The position numbers and the translations under genes were made by a program. Shown here in pieces: positions 1 through 9,356 of a stretch of 64,000 nt of DNA (position 1 is its first letter; every line of letters begins with the position of its first letter). The DNA is from Pseudopithomyces maydicus (taxonomy: Eukaryota > Ascomycota > Dothideomycetes > Pleosporales > Didymosphaeriaceae): contig JANTUC010000014.1 in NCBI GenBank assembly GCA_026873275.1, positions 248,001 to 312,000 on the forward strand, in the 5' to 3' direction. A model generated the notes under the pieces. It saw only the letters and a list, made by a program, of their open reading frames with translations. It was not told the DNA's origin and did no database searches.

Positions 1-191
1 GGGGGAGTCGTCGTTGTCGCGGGGCGCGAAGAGGGCATAGTCGAAGGCTCGGGAGAGATGTGTTATTACGACCAGGAAAGAAGCTACACCGCGGACGCCC
101 TGGGGGATGTTAGGTCTGAGTTCAATGAGGTGAGGCGGTAGATGGTGTTTACCTCTACCCAGGTCACGTTGCGCCGGGTGTCGACAGACAT
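1..191 (-). CDS. Acyltransferase-3-like protein, N-terminal part (runs off the left edge)
   Basis: On the minus strand an ATG at 191 opens a short exon (191-153). It joins in phase to 99-1 if an intron of about 53 nt (152-100) is removed; the intron starts GTAAAC, ends CCCCCAG and carries a CTAAC branch site. The second exon begins GVRGVASFLVVITHLSRAF, which resembles the opening of acyltransferase family 3 membrane proteins: an L-R-G-x-A core, then a first membrane helix ending in His. Such proteins are multi-pass O-acyltransferases; the acceptor cannot be guessed here. Only about 46 residues are in view, so the family call rests on one motif and the exon model is inferred. Confidence 0.45.
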
Positions 192-1541
192 GTTTCAGCG
201 GGATCCGTTCCAGACGAAGGCCGGCAGTATGTCGAAGACTTTCTCTCAAGACAAGATACGGTGGTTCACCAACTCATATAATCAAGCCGAAAGAAGATGC
301 TCTCCCAGAATCGGCCCACGGCGAAAACTCACCACCGAAGCAAAACCGTAACGACAGCTCCAGTCTCGAATCCAACGGGCCGCATGCAGCCTTCAAAAGC
401 ATCTTTCTCGGGGGAACGGCGGGACCTCTCAGACGAGGCCAAAGCCTCAGAGCTGGACAACTTGGCTTGGCGCAGACGAACCCCTCAGCATGGTCGATCG
501 AAACAGCGAATCCGCGTTTCTGGCTGCGATTGGCGTTCACTAGAGCGATTTGCATATGATGGCGAGACTGCGAGACGCGGCGCGGGTGCGGTCTTTGGAA
601 CGTTATCACACTACGCTGCTTGGCGGTCGTCGTCTCCTGTCTATCCCAGGGTCTAGTCTCATGGCGTAAGCCATCTACCTACATCCTTACACCTCTGGAG
701 CATCGCAAGCTTGGAGAAGTGGGCTTCATGCTGGTGCTGTGCAACGCCGGGTAGACTTTCCAGCCTTTGACGTCCTGGTGAAACGCGGTATGTGCATATG
801 CACACGCGGTACGATGTGTGATCGGAAAAGCGGAATGCTATTGCCATGCAGGTGCAGAAGTGAAGGGCATGTAAAAGACAATTCACCACCGATCAGCTGT
901 GCGATGCTCTTTCAGCCGCATAACAGTGGATCGCCAGCGAACTGTTTGGCCGGTCAAACATGTGGAGGAACCGCCCCTGACGCTATGGGCGCCACGGCGG
1001 CGTTGCGATTGGCGCTGCGAACCGTATACTGTGGGACTATACAGTAAATAGGGAGCAATGGGGTGGTATTGACGATCAGGATTCCTTGGCTGAGATATAC
1101 ATAGCAGTGGATGGATATGGTGAGGGAAATCGTCGTGAAACGGAGCAGATGTGGGATATCGATGCGATCTATGATGGATGTAGTCGCTACTTCGGTGTGC
1201 CTGGGCGTTGCGATACGAATCTTGTTGAGCATTCGTGCATAAGGCCGAGCCCCAACGTTCGTTCGGGACAGCCCGAGATAGGCGGGGTTCCGGACCGCCG
1301 CCCATCACGTGACCTTATATCAACCTTCTTTGGAGTGAACCATTCGTTGGCTGGGGTGGACTGCGACTGCGACTGCGGCCTCGATCGAAACCAACCGCAC
1401 AAAATCGACCCTCCGCACCATGTTTCAGCAAAGTCCACTCCCATCCAAAACCGCCGTCCCACGGTTTCCAAAAACCCTATCTACATGTACCACCACGCCC
1501 CCCCCCTTCCCCCTTCCCCCCCTCCCCAAAGAAAAAAATCA
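192..1541. other. Intergenic, no supported gene
   Basis: Several open frames of 60-140 codons lie here on both strands (for example 297-656 plus and 883-1308 minus). They overlap each other, match no family I know and lack a convincing exon context. A C/T-rich stretch at about 1497-1530 precedes the stop of the next gene and is probably part of its 3' flank. Confidence 0.5.
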
Positions 1542-2666
1542 TCAATGATTCTTCTCAACAATCTCTTTCGCAAACGCCGCAAAGTCCCTCCGCTCATCCA
1601 CCATCTCCCACAAATTCGGCTGCGTGAACACGGCCAGCGTATTCCTCGCCACCTTCCCGCCCACGCCCGCGCCCGCGCCCCTCACAAAGTGCGGCACCGC
1701 CTTGAACCTGCCCTTCGTGATGATCTCCAGCGCCTCGCCCGTCTGGAAGCCTAGGCAATCCCGCGGGATGCCGACCTTGACGACGTCGCCCGCGCGGTTG
1801 TGGATGTACAGGCCCGCCTTTGGGTCGGGGGAGCGCTCCAGTTCCTTGAGGGGCGCGAAGGCGGATCCGGATTGGGGCGGGTGCGCGGCCTCGTCGACGA
1901 ACATGGCGGAGGTGAGGCCCGTCAGGCAGCCGTGGTCGAGGTGCGTGGCGCACCAGTCGTCTTCGTCGCCGGGGTGTTGCTGTGCGGCGGCGTCCTTGGG
2001 GAAGTAGTGGAGGAGGCGCGCCTTGGTGGATACCGAGGTCTTGACGACGTGCTCGAGGTACCCCGGCTTGTAGTCGGGGATGTTGGCTTCGGCGTACTTG
2101 TCACAGGCGCGCGCGACGAGGGCCGCAATGTCGATAATCAGGGTGCACAGCTCGGAGAAGGTGGCTTCGAATTCAGGGAGCAGGTCTGCCGACGGCCAGA
2201 CATTTGGCGCCGTGTACTCGGGGAAGGAGGGATACTTTTCCGCGACGGTGGCCTGCTGGGAGGGGAAGGAGGGAGAGCAGTTCACGTAGTAGGATCCCTT
2301 GAGGGTGTCGTAGCGGCCGTCCTTGAGGGTTTCCTTGCCGAGCGACCAGCCGACGAGCCATTTTGCGGCGGGGGATTCGAGCTTGTCCAGTTCCTCCTTG
2401 GGGAGGTTGGCGAGCGCGGAGGAGTAGGAGAGGAGGCGGTGGCGGAGGGAGTGGAATTTCTCGGGGAGGTCTTTGACGACGATTATGCCGAGGGAGGAGG
2501 GTCCGAATGCTTCTTCCAGGGCTGAAAACTTGACGGTATCTGTAACGTATCAGAACCCTCATCCATTAATATCTTCCCAAGTGATGGTGGTTATATCTAA
2601 AGTACCATTTTTCAGATCATCCAACCCCACCGTCACGGCAGTTTGCTGGATTGTAGCCCCAGCCAT
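1542..2666 (-). CDS. 2-oxoglutarate/Fe(II)-dependent oxygenase (isopenicillin N synthase-like)
   Basis: Two exons, 2666-2606 and 2539-1542, separated by a 66-nt intron that starts GTACTT and ends GTTACAG. The join is in phase and gives 352 residues, the usual length for the family. The C-terminal half carries the double-stranded beta-helix signature: a His-x-Asp pair in THLDHG (about H220/D222), a distal iron ligand in AVPHF (about H304), and an Arg in the RNTLAVF segment (about R319) in the place of the 2-oxoglutarate-binding arginine. The spacing between HxD and the distal His is about 82 residues, longer than in many plant members, so a loop insertion is likely. Family members hydroxylate or oxidise small molecules in the cytosol. 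The substrate cannot be read from sequence. It shares a 232-bp divergent promoter with the FRG1-like gene. Confidence 0.82.
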
Positions 2667-2898
2667 GATGTAATCAAGGTACCAAACAACGCGGTCAACT
2701 ATTCGCAAGGAGATTTATTACCCAAGCGTATCCAACCGTACTCTTATGAAGCAAATTACACACCCAACGAGTGACCTGACCCTCCCACGTGCCACCTGCC
2801 TATCGCGCCTAGCGCCCCTCCGCCCGCATTCTGCCGCCCCACGCCGCCGGCGATATCCGCACACGCCCTCTCCCACGACGCGTCTCAACGCGCCCACG
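2667..2898. promoter_or_regulatory. Divergent promoter between the oxygenase and the FRG1-like gene
   Basis: The 232 bp between two opposed start codons must hold both 5' leaders and promoters. A CACGTG box lies near 2788. No TATA element is clear on either strand. Confidence 0.45.
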
Positions 2899-3758
2899 AT
2901 GCCGACGCCGCTGACCTTCAAAGGCGACAAGAAAGTAAAGAAGCGGAAGCGCGTCGTCGAAGATGCCGACACCGACGCGCCTTCTTCCAAGTCGGCCTCC
3001 AAAGCCCTGACTACCGCCGAGGATGCCGCCGCAGACGACGATAGCTGGGTGAGCGCCGACGCGCCGACAGATGTATCTGGTCCTATTATCGTGGTGCTAC
3101 CCACAGAGCCGATCACGTGCGTGGCCTGCGATGCGAACGGGAAGGTGTTCTGCAGCGAGGTGGAGAATTGCGTCGAGGGGGACCCGGCGACGAGCGAGCC
3201 GCATGATGTGCGGCAGGTGTGGGTTGCGACGAAGGTTGCTGGGACGGAGTCGTTCAGCTTGAAGGGGCATCACGGGAAGTGAGTGAATTCACATCTATCC
3301 AAACGTACCTCACGCGTGTACTAATGACGGCAGGTACCTCGGCTCCGACAAATACGGCATCCTCTCCGCAACCTCGACGGCCATCTCCCCGGCCGAATCC
3401 TTCACCATCATCCCCGTGCCCGACAACCCGTCTACCTTCTCTCTCCAGACGGGCCGCGACACCTTCGTCACCACCGACGACTCGAAGGCAAGCGGTCCGG
3501 ATATACGGGGATGCCGAGACCATCAATTTCAAGACGACCCTCAGGATACGCATGCAGGCGCGGTTCAAGCCGAGGAACAAGGTCGCCAAGGAGGAGAAGG
3601 CTTTGGAGAAGATTAGCAAGAGGGAGTTGGAGGATATCATTGGGAGACGGCTGGATGAGGAGGAGGTTAAGCGGTTGAGGAAGGCGCGACGGGAGGGCAA
3701 TTTTGGGGAGGTGAGCCTGGGGTTGAAGAGTAAGAGTAAGCACGATAAATATGCGTAG
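2899..3758 (+). CDS. FRG1: FRG1-like protein, reading frame broken once
   Basis: Exon 1 runs 2899-3278. A 55-nt intron (3279-3333, GTGAGT...GGCAG with a CTAAT branch) leads to the second exon at 3334. The product has a basic KKVKKRKR stretch near the N-terminus, a beta-trefoil/fascin-like core (KYLGSDKYGILSAT, ESFTIIPVPD), and the conserved FRG1 tail with RIRMQARFKP, KEEKALEKISKRELED and final KGKHDKYA-type residues. FRG1 is a nuclear/nucleolar RNA-associated protein linked to splicing. The upstream frame (through DDSKASGPDIRG) and the downstream frame (from GDAETINFKTT) meet at a four-G run, 3507-3510, out of register by +1 or -2. Losing two Gs from a six-G run would explain it. A GC-AG intron from 3487 is an alternative but would remove conserved residues. 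Confidence 0.75.
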
Positions 3759-4142
3759 GGGGTAGGTGCTTTGTGCATATGGCGATCAGAAATGTAAAGT
3801 GCGTGGTCGATATATGGTTGGGTCTCGGACCTAGCGTGAGTGCCGTGGAGAGTTCTCGTTTGGGAAGTACTTCGCCGTTGCCGTGAAGATGATCCAATGC
3901 AATCCGTCAAAGTCGATAAAATAAGCAGGTATAGAACACATTGTCTAGATGTCGCTTCTATCGTGCACTGCAATAGAATTACGCACTGATGATTTTTTGG
4001 CCGCCAACAACGTGATCTGTGATGTTATATACCTCCATACCACCTCATCTTTATGGATACAACCTCCTAGGTCAAAATGATATTCACGTATTGGATATAT
4101 TAAAACATATATTCTACCCTGCCTCACAAATTCACACCTGTC
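3759..4142. other. Intergenic, no supported gene
   Basis: This is the 3' flank of the FRG1-like gene followed by A/T-rich DNA leading to the prenyltransferase relic. I see no open frame with family resemblance and no RNA gene. Confidence 0.5.
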
Positions 4143-4725
4143 CTAAAGCTCGAGAAGTGGCAAGGAAAAGACAAAAGCAATCCACAGATTATATATGCAA
4201 AAGGAGACTTGAACCCCTTCTACAGTTCGATAAAAAACGAACCTGGTCCCAACAAAAATCCCAAAGACAATCGAAACAAGACATGACTCAACGTTCAACT
4301 TCCAAAACGATGGACACACATACGACCACACCGTAACAAACGCAGCAATCGCGTATCGCGCCGGCGCATCTCCAACAACGAGTGGAACCGTCCAACGTCG
4401 CCTCCCGGAATCTCCCTCCTGGTCCCCCATATCCTGTGCATGAATCGTCGTAAAGATAACCATTCAGGATGAGGAGGGCTGGGAGCGGGTCGAAACTGAA
4501 TGTTGCCGGTGTAGCGATGGTGCATATGGCTGCGAAGAAGGTGCTGGGGCCGACGATTGTTTTCAGATCACTTCTGGTAAACAGCCAGATTGTTTGTATG
4601 TGATAGAAGAGCGATTTGCTCTTTTGGACATGGTTTCCCGCCTTCCGATTATGGGTATATAAAGCTTCCTGCGTGAGAACGCTCGTACGCACCTGCAGTT
4701 TAGTATCTTCAATCTTCTCCTCCAT
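4143..4725 (-). pseudogene. Collapsed UbiA-type prenyltransferase relic
   Basis: The first frame (ATG 4725) carries the N-terminal hallmark of fungal UbiA-like proteins: a YHIQTIWLFTRSDLKTIVGP segment entering the first membrane helix, then a stretch up to FDPLPALLILNG. At about 4463 it gives way to another frame reading IFTTIHAQDMGDQEGD and RRRWTVPLVVGDAPAR. This is the second Asp-rich loop and following segment from the C-terminal half of the same family. The roughly 130-150 residues that should lie between them, including the first Asp-rich catalytic motif, are absent, and no intron of workable size bridges the two parts. The locus is therefore an internally deleted, frame-broken copy. UbiA enzymes attach prenyl chains to aromatic or glyceryl acceptors; this copy could not. 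Confidence 0.68.
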
Positions 4726-5679
4726 TCTAATATATCAAGTCCTCGATGTGTAATCAGGATACTTCCAGCTGCTGTGTTATAAAAATCGAAATGTGTATGT
4801 CGAAATTTCCCGGGACATGCAACTGTTGGACACGAGAAATTCGAACCGGAATTGGGTCAAGAATGTGGTGATAAAGACCTCTTCACAGTTTTCAGTGGAC
4901 TTGGTTCTTCGAATTTCATGTAACACTCATTGCTCTGGGAAAAGATAGATGCATGGGTCCCCGCATGATTCTAACTTGACAAACGGCCCGGATTCACTAA
5001 AGGTCCGCAAATTTGCAGGATATTGGGAGTAGCACCTAAGCCTGTTAGTCTAGTGCTAATTTCAATCTCAATAGCGGGGCCAAACGGTGGAATGCAACCG
5101 CCGAGAGCAAACGACCATTTGTCTTCTATGGAAATAGCTCAAGTGCCTGTTAAAATTCCCTCCTGCGCAGTTATCGATGTCCATTGTTGGAAACTAAGCT
5201 TTGGTAGTCTCAGTCAAACAATTTGTTCAAAATCGCTATGGATTAAAGCGCAGGAATACGCTCGTATCACGCCATTTGGAGTGTCACTTCAATTTATACT
5301 GGAAATTTCAGGTTTTGATACAGCCAAAATGTCACACCGCGGTACTATGAAAAACGGTGAGCTACCGATGTACATGTTAGAGGCAGCGGTCGTAGTTTTT
5401 ACTCTTCACCTCAATGCGTTCATTCATGGAGAGCGCCACACGAAGGCTCAGTGCTTTCTTTGAATTCACATACTTCTTTCTTTGCGATAAAGTATAAGAA
5501 TTCTACAGTCAAAGACACCCATCCGGCTGTTTATATGCTCTCTCTCTTTCTCAGTGTTGCTATCTTTTGAAAGTGATTCCATCGGCCATAAAATTTTCCC
5601 GGTCCACCTTTAGCGTACGGTGCGCTGGCTAGATTTGAAAAATTGCATTGATTAGCTAGTCTCTATGAGCACTATAGCT
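4726..5679. other. Intergenic; one unassigned open frame
   Basis: A plus-strand frame is open from about 5023 to 5463 (146 codons). It starts on TTG, has no recognised motif and no family resemblance, so I do not call it a gene. Base composition shifts toward A/T from about 5500 as the A/T island approaches. Confidence 0.4.
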
Positions 5680-6802
5680 ATTTTTTTGCGGATTATTATA
5701 AAAACTATTCTAAATTATCCGCTATTGATATAAATCTCTTGATAGGTTACTAGAGTTACCGTGTTGTATCTAGAACCTACCATAGTAATCAATACATCTT
5801 TGAATAGCTTCATTTGATCATCTTTGTATGATAAAATTTTGCCGCTATACGCTCTCCACGCTCTCAATGTCGTTTACAGAAAATATGAACACGATAAGCA
5901 ACTTTGAGCTTAGAAATAGTTTATTATATATAAAAGTAATAGCGCCCCTTTAGGGCGTTATCTATATTTTAATATAATTATTACTCTTTTTATACTAAGT
6001 ATAAATAGTATTATAAAGCTATTTATTTATTTTTATTTAATTATAGTATCTTTTACTCCCCTTTTATATTTATTAATTATAATCATTTATTAGCATATAA
6101 ACACCCTATATATAAATTAATAATAATTAATACTTATTTAAGATAGTTGTATAGTACTTTTTAATTTTTTAGGTTATTTAGTATTAAATAATTATTTTAA
6201 ATAATAATTTTAAAAATATAGTGCTAGCCTTACTTATTAATTTTATTATAAAATTTAAATATTTTTTTAAAATTTCTCTCTTTTTTATTTTCTACTTAGT
6301 TATAAGCTCTTTTAACTTAATTATTTATTTTATAATAGGACTGTGCCTTAAGTATATAATAATAATATATTATATTAAAAAATATATTTTAATTATTTAA
6401 CTTATAATTAAGGTAACCTCTTTATAAAATTTAGTAAAAATTATTAAGTTAAAAGCGCTACTTTAAAAATTTTAATTATTAAATTAGCTAGTTTAAAATA
6501 TTTAAAAAATTATAATAACTTTATAATTTTAGCAGCTTATATATAGATAATATTATTTAATATATTTTTAAATATAAATAATTAAGGTTTAATAGTTATT
6601 TTAATTTTAATATATAAGGTAGTAAGAATAGCTAATAGATAATTATTAATAGAAACTTTATTTTATATTAAATTATATATATATTTTACTACGCAGATAT
6701 AATAATAATAAAAAAATAGCTTAAATACTATATAAGTATAATATTATTATACTTATATAATACTTAGCCTTTAGAGGATAATTAAAATATTAAAGTTTTA
6801 AT
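5680..6802. repeat. A/T island, probably RIP-decayed repeat (left part)
   Basis: About 1.1 kb is almost entirely A and T, dominated by TA and TTA/TAA steps with scattered short GC-containing words. There is no open frame of note. This composition is typical of RIP-mutated repeats in Pezizomycotina. The original element is not recognisable. The retrotransposon tandem is inserted inside it; the same composition resumes at 20780. Confidence 0.75.
6798..6802 (+). repeat. Target-site duplication TTAAT, left copy
   Basis: The five bases TTAAT immediately before the first LTR match the five bases directly after the last LTR (20775-20779). Five bp is the usual duplication for Ty3/Gypsy integrases. 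Confidence 0.85.
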
Positions 6803-7378
6803 TGTTACAATCACGCAGGAAGACAGCGGAACGACATCCGGGAATTACGGTACATATGTAATTGTTAGTCTTGGCGGGAGACGAGAGGACAGGTGGGGTA
6901 GCTTGTCGCTGACACCAGGATGGTTAGGTCAGCAGTCACGTGATGATGATCCGAAACAGACGGGGGAGGCTGTCGGATCACACAGGGCACGTGACCAGGA
7001 TCCGAACCAAGACCGTGTTCTTGGCGGATCAGAGGTGATCCGACATGAGACCCTGGTAGGGTCGGATCACAGTGGTTATGAGGAGTGGGAAGAATGGTAT
7101 ATAGTCTAGGAGGATCTCTGTACATTTCCTATTCTTCGTAGTCAACTTTCAACTCCTTATGTATCTTCGCATACTCGCTCATAGCTAAATCGAAGCTCTT
7201 CTTTACAACCAAGAATCGTCAGCCTTCGCAGGAGATAGTTGTCTTGCTCTCACCAGCAAGATAGGGATATTCGCACCACCCGTTGCCTAACCGTCACTCG
7301 ACCACTGAATACCCGCAAGGCTCCTGAGAAGCCTGCCTGCCCTTACACGGACCAGGTAAGTAGGAACCCCTTGTAACA
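6803..7378 (+). repeat. LTR 1 (576 bp), with promoter elements
   Basis: Terminal inverted repeat TGTTACAA/TTGTAACA. The upstream part holds two CACGTG boxes (6937-6942, 6988-6993) and several GGATC words in both orientations, including an exact 10-bp inverted pair GTGATCCGAC (7035-7044) / GTCGGATCAC (7061-7070). A further copy of GTCGGATCAC lies at 6972-6981. TATATA at 7098-7103 is the likely promoter TATA, so transcription should start roughly 30 bp on. Confidence 0.93.
7098..7103 (+). promoter_or_regulatory. LTR TATA element (repeated in the other two LTRs)
   Basis: TATATA in the context GGTATATAGTC, downstream of the inverted-repeat cluster and upstream of a pyrimidine-rich stretch. The equivalent positions in the other LTRs are 13796-13801 and 20494-20499. 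Confidence 0.5.
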
Positions 7379-7406
7379 CTTTGACTACCCAAAGGTTCGA
7401 GTCGAT

Positions 7407-9356
7407 ATGGCAACCCCAGCAAGCTCTACTGGTTCACGGGCTCCCGGTGGAAGCACCGCTTCCGGACCCACGACGAGCCCAGCAGCGATGCTGGCAGCCC
7501 AAGCCACAGAGATACAGGAACTCCGTGCACAAATGGCGGCCTTGATGGCCACCGCGCAAGAACAAGCGCAAGCACTACTCCAAGCCCAGGCAAGGCCTGC
7601 GGCAAAGGTACCCTTCAAGGTAGCCGAATACTACGACGGGGGGAAGACTGGACTTAAGACGTTCCTCACCAACATGGAACTGTACTGCCGCTACAACAGC
7701 GAGATCTTCGGCACCGACCAGGCCAAGGTCTTAGCAGCCGGAATGCATATGAAGGGAAAAGCCGCCGAATGGCTTCGACCCCTCACCGATGATTACCTGG
7801 CTTACGAAGACAAACCCGATAAGTGGGATGACGCCACGAAAAAGGTCTTCGACTCCTGGGACGGGTTTAAGGAACAAATCGAAATCATGTTCGGAGAAGT
7901 CGACGAGGAAAAAAAGGCCGAACGACAAATACAACGCCTCAAACAAACCAAGTCCGCCAGCGAATACTCGTCCGAGTTTAAGCAGTTACAGGCTAAGATA
8001 AACTGGGACGATGCCCCTCTCCAAGCCGCGTACTACAATGGGCTGAAAGAATCAGTCAAGGACGAACTAACGCACCACGACCAACCAGACGACTTGGAAG
8101 AACTCGTCAAATTATCTGTCCGAATTGACAATCGGCTGTACGAGCGGTACCTAGAAAAGAAGGAGTCAGGAAGACCAGTGTTCGGCCAGAAGGCCAACAC
8201 AAAGAAAGCCCGCAACACCGACAAAAGGGATCGGGACGGAGACGTCGTTATGGCCGACAAAGCCCACGAGAAACGACCATGGAAAAAGGGTAAACGCAAC
8301 CACCGAAACGACGGGCTGTCGGATAAAGAAAGACAGCGCCGGTATGACGAGAAAGTCTGCCTAGGATGTGGAGAGCCAGGACACTTTGTACGCGACTGCA
8401 CCGCAAAAAACAAGATTGAAGGGAAACGATCCCAGGTGATACGAGTACGCATGGCCTCCATCGCAAAGGAGGACGGAGAGATCACGGAAGCAAACCACGG
8501 GACATCACGGAGGAGGGAACGCCAAACCCTACAGGAGAAAGAAATCTGGGAACGGATGTCAAGAGACGTTTGCTGGTTATGTGGAAGCGGGATGCATCAC
8601 GCCAGAGATTGCGACAGGAGAGTCCGGATCTGTGGAAACACGTGTGAACAAACGTTAGCCCTCGCGGACCGACACCAAGGGGCGGTTAATGACCCGTACG
8701 ACCAAATCCGGATCCAGATCCACCACAAAAACATCGAATGGTATCAATGTTATCGGGAAAAATGCAAAACCCACAACAGGATCAGGGAGGACATCCGGAA
8801 GCGACCTGGAGACCCTACCCACAGATATGTCCGGCCAGAGGACTGCCAGATGGCGACGTGCTATCAACACAGCCAAGAAAACTGGGAAAAGACCCACCTT
8901 CGGAAAGGATGGACGGGATGCTACGACGACACCTGCCAAGTCCACTACAAACATAAACACGCAGCAGGATGGTGGCCCCAGGGCCCTATCCATGGGTACA
9001 CCTCAGGAGTAGGTATGTGTAGTACCAATTGTGGAGTAAACCACGATATAGCACACCAAGACGTTACCCACTGGAAAGATTGCGAGAAGAAATGCTTCAC
9101 GCATTGCTGCGCAAAAGAAGAAGACGCTGCAGACCCTTCCAGCGAGGAGCACCAAGGGATGGCCCCCGACGAATGTGTATTGGAAGGATGCGAATGGCAC
9201 GGACAAGATGACACCGAGAAGGAGGATGAACGCCTCCATCGAACCAGAAGCCATTTCGACAGGCTCTACGCAGGATGCGACCAAGAGCAAAACGCCGCTT
9301 ACCTAGGAAGGAATCCAGAGGAATCAAGCGACGCCGACAGCGAGTCGGGAAACTAG
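7407..9356 (+). CDS. gag: Gag polyprotein, copy 1
   Basis: 649 residues from the first ATG after the LTR. It has an Ala/Gln-rich N-terminus with a probable coiled coil (residues 28-65) and a retrotransposon Gag domain (about 70-240). A basic linker leads to a CCHC zinc knuckle CLGCGEPGHFVRDC (from residue 318) and a second, CWLCGSGMHHARDC (from 389). The C-terminal 220 residues are unusual: a run of C-x3/4-C-x2/3-H motifs (CYREKCKTH, CQMATCYQH, CYDDTCQVH, CSTNCGVNH, CEKKCFTH, CVLEGCEWH), roughly 20-60 residues apart. Gag assembles the particle and binds RNA. The knuckles suit RNA binding; the extra array has no function I can name. The stop codon sits directly after the frameshift heptamer. 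Confidence 0.94.
   Translation: MATPASSTGSRAPGGSTASGPTTSPAAMLAAQATEIQELRAQMAALMATAQEQAQALLQAQARPAAKVPFKVAEYYDGGKTGLKTFLTNMELYCRYNSEIFGTDQAKVLAAGMHMKGKAAEWLRPLTDDYLAYEDKPDKWDDATKKVFDSWDGFKEQIEIMFGEVDEEKKAERQIQRLKQTKSASEYSSEFKQLQAKINWDDAPLQAAYYNGLKESVKDELTHHDQPDDLEELVKLSVRIDNRLYERYLEKKESGRPVFGQKANTKKARNTDKRDRDGDVVMADKAHEKRPWKKGKRNHRNDGLSDKERQRRYDEKVCLGCGEPGHFVRDCTAKNKIEGKRSQVIRVRMASIAKEDGEITEANHGTSRRRERQTLQEKEIWERMSRDVCWLCGSGMHHARDCDRRVRICGNTCEQTLALADRHQGAVNDPYDQIRIQIHHKNIEWYQCYREKCKTHNRIREDIRKRPGDPTHRYVRPEDCQMATCYQHSQENWEKTHLRKGWTGCYDDTCQVHYKHKHAAGWWPQGPIHGYTSGVGMCSTNCGVNHDIAHQDVTHWKDCEKKCFTHCCAKEEDAADPSSEEHQGMAPDECVLEGCEWHGQDDTEKEDERLHRTRSHFDRLYAGCDQEQNAAYLGRNPEESSDADSESGN

Noticed and set aside
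297..656. 119-codon plus-strand open frame
   Set aside because: Overlaps an equally long minus-strand frame, no family resemblance, no exon context.
5023..5463. 146-codon plus-strand open frame
   Set aside because: Starts on TTG, no recognisable domain, next to decaying A/T DNA.
6865..7125. 86-codon minus-strand frame within each LTR
   Set aside because: Recurs only because the LTR recurs; composition is a shadow of the GATC-rich promoter words.
7379..7400. GGTTCGAGTC after the LTR as a tRNA T-arm or primer-binding site
   Set aside because: It lies about 15 bases past the LTR, is in tRNA sense rather than complement, and is not preceded by TGG. No tRNA cloverleaf can be built.
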